From an uncultured bacterium (GTDB lineage: Bacteria; Patescibacteriota; Patescibacteriia; UBA1558; GWA2-36-10), in the NCBI GenBank assembly GCA_903876815.1, contig CAIRBL010000035.1, forward strand, positions 1-16,010: a DNA stretch of 16,010 bases, read 5' to 3'. Below, piece by piece: positions 14,268-16,010 of the stretch (positions are counted from its first letter, which is position 1; the number at the start of each line of letters is the position of its first letter). The translations under genes were made by a program, and so were the position numbers. Below the pieces are notes generated by a model. That model worked only from the letters and a program-made list of their open reading frames with translations, made no database searches and was not told the origin of the DNA.

Positions 14268-14341
14268 GGGGGCGTCGTATAGTGGTAGTACAAGGGTCTC
14301 CAAAACCTTTTGCCTGGGTTCGATTCCTAGCGCCCCTGCCA
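14268..14341 (+). tRNA. trnW: tRNA-Trp (CCA anticodon)
   Basis: A 74-nt cloverleaf. The acceptor GGGGGCG/CGCCCCT has a G-T first pair, and the D arm is GTAT-AGTGGTA-GTAC. The anticodon stem AGGGT/ACCTT carries the loop CTCCAAA (anticodon CCA). The 4-nt variable region is TTGC and the T arm is CTGGG-TTCGATT-CCTAG. The discriminator is G73, as usual for bacterial tRNA-Trp, and CCA is encoded. The last six bases (CTGCCA) are also the outermost bases of the inverted repeat of the neighbouring recombinase element, and the antisense recombinase gene ends inside the T arm. Confidence 0.93.
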
Positions 14342-15772
14342 CTCGGGAAACGCGGCGCTTTGCGCCGCCAGACCCCAGCCCTTTTGGGCTGTAAAATGGA
14401 ATTTTTTATCTTTTAAAATAAAGTTCGAGCCGACTTTTTTGATAGCTTGCTTTATTTTCAACAAATCGTCTTCTTGGGCGATTTTTTTGATTGTTTTAGC
14501 CTCTAAAATAAAATCTCTCATTCGTTCGAGCCAATTATTGCCCTTGTCTTGAATTGTTTTAATTTTTTCTTCAAAGTCTATTTTTTGATGAATAAATTTA
14601 TGTTTCTTTTTCAAATATTCGTCTTTATCAATTATTTCTTCTAAATGTGAATCAAGTAGTTTATCTAATTTATTATTTATAACTTCAATTTCATTTTTAA
14701 GGGAAAAGACAAGGGCGTTTGATGATTGGTCTGTTTCATTTTTTTCTTTGTCTAAACGATGAAGCATTTTGTCAGCCCATTCATCAGATAAAGAAACTTT
14801 TTGGATAATATTTTTAAACTGCGAAATTAAATCTTCTTGTCGGATATATTTTTGACTACAATGATTTTTCTTTTTAGTGCAACGATAATAAATATATCCT
14901 TTTTGAATTTCAGCTGTTATGGCACAACCACATATTCCACAGCTTATTAAACCAGTAAATACAAAGTTGTGTTTAGCTCTTTGTTTTCTTTTGCCACGAT
15001 GTGACATGATTTCTTGTGTTTGATCAAAAAGTTTCTTAGTAATAATTGGCTCGTGTGTAGCTTGGTATAGTTCACTTTTATGTTTGATGATTCCGCAGTA
15101 AAAAGGGTTTTTAAGGATATTTTGTATCATAGAGGCAGTAAATGACTGGTTGGTGCGCGTTTTAACGCTATGGGCATTTAAAATGGCAATCAAGCTTTCT
15201 AAAGGGTAATCTCCGGTGGCGTATAGCTCAAAGATTTTTTGAATTGCTTGATGTTTTTGTGGGTCTAAAATAATAGTATGATTTTTTAAATCATTGAGAT
15301 AGCCAGTTGGTGCCCAACCAGGAAATTCACCTCGTCTTAGTTTTTGTCTAATGCCCCTTTTTACATTTTCAGATAAATTGTCTATGTAGTATTTACTTTG
15401 TCCAAAGGCAATATTTAACATAAATTTACCCTGAGGAGTGTTATCAAACCAAAAAGTAGGGAATTTGAGAGATTTTATTTTACCAGTATCTACAAGATAA
15501 ATAATCTTACCGCCGTCTATCGGATTACGAGCAAGTCTATCTGGATGCCAAGAAAGTATGCCGTCGGCTTCTCCTTTTTCTATTTTTTGTATCATTTCAT
15601 TAAAAATAGATCGTCCTGGTTCTTTGGCAGTTTTTGCCTCGCAAAGCGAGGCGGCGATTTCAAGTTTTTCCTTGGCGGCAAATTCTTTTAATTCGTTTAG
15701 TTGCGAATCAATTGACAAGACTTGTCTATCTTCTTCATCGGTAGATTTACGGGCGTAAATAAAATATTTCAT
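14327..15772 (-). CDS. Site-specific serine recombinase (resolvase/invertase family)
   Basis: From the ATG at 15772 the protein has 481 aa. The N-terminal resolvase catalytic domain (1-145) has nucleophile Ser10 in YARKSTDEEDRQ, followed by EAKTAKEPGRSIFNEM and DRLAR (78-82) with catalytic arginines. A recombinase domain (about 150-265; GWAPTGYLND, FELYATGDY, NPFYCGIIKHKSE) and a zinc beta-ribbon with C278/C281 and C298/C305 follow, then a long coiled coil (about 345-440) and KKVGSNFILKDKKFHF. The length lies between small resolvases and phage-type large serine integrases. This family is frequent on mobile elements in Patescibacteria and should catalyse integration, excision or inversion. The C-terminal 27 residues (about 453-479) are encoded by the left inverted repeat, and the stop lies within tRNA-Trp, so the natural C-terminus may have been altered. 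The frame stays open upstream to 15976, but that extension is not homologous-looking. Confidence 0.92.
   Translation of the reverse strand: MKYFIYARKSTDEEDRQVLSIDSQLNELKEFAAKEKLEIAASLCEAKTAKEPGRSIFNEMIQKIEKGEADGILSWHPDRLARNPIDGGKIIYLVDTGKIKSLKFPTFWFDNTPQGKFMLNIAFGQSKYYIDNLSENVKRGIRQKLRRGEFPGWAPTGYLNDLKNHTIILDPQKHQAIQKIFELYATGDYPLESLIAILNAHSVKTRTNQSFTASMIQNILKNPFYCGIIKHKSELYQATHEPIITKKLFDQTQEIMSHRGKRKQRAKHNFVFTGLISCGICGCAITAEIQKGYIYYRCTKKKNHCSQKYIRQEDLISQFKNIIQKVSLSDEWADKMLHRLDKEKNETDQSSNALVFSLKNEIEVINNKLDKLLDSHLEEIIDKDEYLKKKHKFIHQKIDFEEKIKTIQDKGNNWLERMRDFILEAKTIKKIAQEDDLLKIKQAIKKVGSNFILKDKKFHFTAQKGWGLAAQSAAFPEWQGR
14336..14415 (+). repeat. 80-bp inverted repeat, left copy
   Basis: Identical over all 80 bases to the reverse complement of 15813-15892; identity stops at 14335 and 14416. 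It holds the hairpins GCGGCGC-TTT-GCGCCGC (14352-14368) and CAGCCC-TTTT-GGGCTG (14376-14391). It also contains the tRNA-Trp end CTGCCA and, on the minus strand, the recombinase C-terminal codons. Confidence 0.95.
14352..14368. repeat. Perfect 7-bp palindrome with GC-TTT-GC tip (left repeat)
   Basis: The arms GCGGCGC and GCGCCGC pair around TTT. It is purely G+C in the arms, in strong contrast with the AT-rich surroundings. The same sequence recurs inverted at 15860-15876. Confidence 0.85.
15636..15652. repeat. Perfect 7-bp palindrome inside the recombinase gene
   Basis: On the coding (minus) strand the arms GCCTCGC and GCGAGGC pair around TTT, again with the GC-TTT-GC tip. It lies in codons of about residues 41-46 (ASLCEA), next to the conserved EAKTAKEPGR motif, without breaking the frame. 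Confidence 0.85.
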
Positions 15773-15812
15773 AAGTTTGTTGATTAGTGAAAGAAAAGTT
15801 TGCTTTTGGCTA

Positions 15813-15892
15813 TAAAAGATAAAAAATTCCATTTTACAGCCCAAAAGGGCTGGGGTCTGGCGGCGCAAAGCGCCGCGTTTCCCGAGTGGCAG
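15813..15892 (-). repeat. 80-bp inverted repeat, right copy
   Basis: Exact reverse complement of 14336-14415. It begins 40 bp upstream of the recombinase start codon, so any promoter for that gene lies in or beside it. It contains palindrome 15860-15876 and the second copy of the tRNA-end hexamer (TGGCAG on the + strand). Confidence 0.95.
15860..15876. repeat. Perfect 7-bp palindrome with GC-TTT-GC tip (right repeat)
   Basis: Mirror copy of the 14352-14368 palindrome; on the + strand it reads GCGGCGC, AAA, GCGCCGC. Confidence 0.85.
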
Positions 15893-15922
15893 TGTCTTTA
15901 CGAAAAAATACGAACGGACTTT

Positions 15923-15965
15923 CAGAGCGGCGGCTGAAATCCAAGCCGCGCCAGCCGCCGCTCTG
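15923..15965. repeat. 13-bp GC-rich hairpin beyond the right inverted repeat
   Basis: CAGAGCGGCGGCT (15923-15935) pairs perfectly with AGCCGCCGCTCTG (15953-15965) around a 17-nt loop. A competing shorter stem, GCGGCT (15930-15935) with AGCCGC (15944-15949), uses part of the same arm. Outer GGAC and GTCC could extend the structure. No T-tract follows. No coding region is supported between 15773 and 16010. Confidence 0.85.
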
Positions 15966-16010
15966 GCCGCGTCCACGCCAAAATAAAATTGTTTAAAACT
16001 GCCTATCGGC

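Larger units (their letters stand above)
14336..15892. mobile_element. Serine-recombinase element bounded by perfect 80-bp inverted repeats
   Basis: The 1557-bp unit consists of an 80-bp repeat, the recombinase gene and an inverted copy of the same repeat. The outer edge on the left is the CTGCCA end of tRNA-Trp. No target-site duplication is visible outside the repeats. It could be an invertible segment, an integrated element, or one end of a larger island extending past the window. Confidence 0.65.

Noticed and set aside
13897..14341. A tRNA-Trp gene split by an intron or joined in trans around the GIY-YIG gene.
   Set aside because: The downstream copy is a complete cloverleaf by itself, including its own 5' half, so neither splicing nor trans-joining is needed.
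14376..14391. CAGCCC-TTTT-GGGCTG as a terminator for tRNA-Trp.
   Set aside because: No T-tract follows on the + strand (TAAAATGG), so it is only recorded as part of the inverted repeat.
14330..15900. Target-site duplication flanking the recombinase element.
   Set aside because: Bases outside the two inverted repeats (GCGCCC on the left, TGTCTT on the right) do not match, so classical transposition with duplication is not supported.
15773..15976. N-terminal extension of the recombinase frame upstream of the ATG at 15772.
   Set aside because: The family begins at MKYFIYARKS. The extension is translated from the inverted repeat and the GC-rich hairpin, is Ala/Arg rich, and is open only because of base composition.
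1..16010. CRISPR array or rRNA gene.
   Set aside because: No regularly spaced direct repeats and no rRNA-like sequence were seen.

Overview
The window looks like a chromosome segment of a Candidate Phyla Radiation bacterium (Patescibacteria, probably Parcubacteria/ABY1-like). Reasons: AT-rich and tightly packed genes, almost no Shine-Dalgarno sequences, a PilM-pilin locus of the kind seen in these lineages, an unusually short HrcA, and a YARKS-type serine recombinase plus a stand-alone GIY-YIG nuclease, both very common in that group. TGA ends hrcA, so the recoded TGA of Gracilibacteria/SR1 is not in use. The lineage call is an inference from gene content; no 16S rRNA is present.

Layout. (1) 1-3396: end of a LamG surface protein, a PilM-like protein with an extra membrane-anchored C-terminal domain, and two tandem type IV pilins, closed by a strong rho-independent terminator. 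(2) 3500-8361: a MacAB-like export operon with a long-hairpin membrane-fusion protein, an ABC ATPase and two different FtsX/MacB permeases, followed by a terminator. (3) 8424-13523: a heat-shock locus, hrcA-grpE-hsp20-(zinc-ribbon protein)-dnaK-dnaJ, behind a perfect CIRCE operator nested in a sigma70-type promoter. (4) 13538-14341: tRNA-Thr, rpmG (bL33, 51 aa), a broken 5' half-copy of tRNA-Trp, a GIY-YIG nuclease gene and the intact tRNA-Trp. (5) 14327-16010: a serine recombinase gene enclosed by perfect 80-bp inverted repeats whose outer edge is the last six bases of tRNA-Trp, then a GC-rich segment with a long hairpin.

How it fits together. The first three regions are ordinary accessory-envelope and housekeeping functions: pilus assembly, efflux/export, and HrcA-controlled protein folding. 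The order tRNA-Thr, rpmG, tRNA-Trp matches a conserved bacterial arrangement that usually continues into secE-nusG-rplK, so the recombinase element seems to have landed at the tRNA-Trp 3' end and separated it from those genes.

The most unusual part is 13894-16010. The 5' 40 nt of tRNA-Trp occur twice, around the GIY-YIG gene. The upstream copy is interrupted by two different GC-rich micro-palindromes of 25 and 26 nt, each flanked by a 2-bp direct duplication of the tRNA sequence. Further small palindromes, several with the tip GC-TTT-GC but different arms, lie before dnaJ, inside the recombinase gene and inside both inverted repeats. This could be a family of tiny palindromic insertions together with a tRNA-targeted, possibly self-inverting recombinase element.
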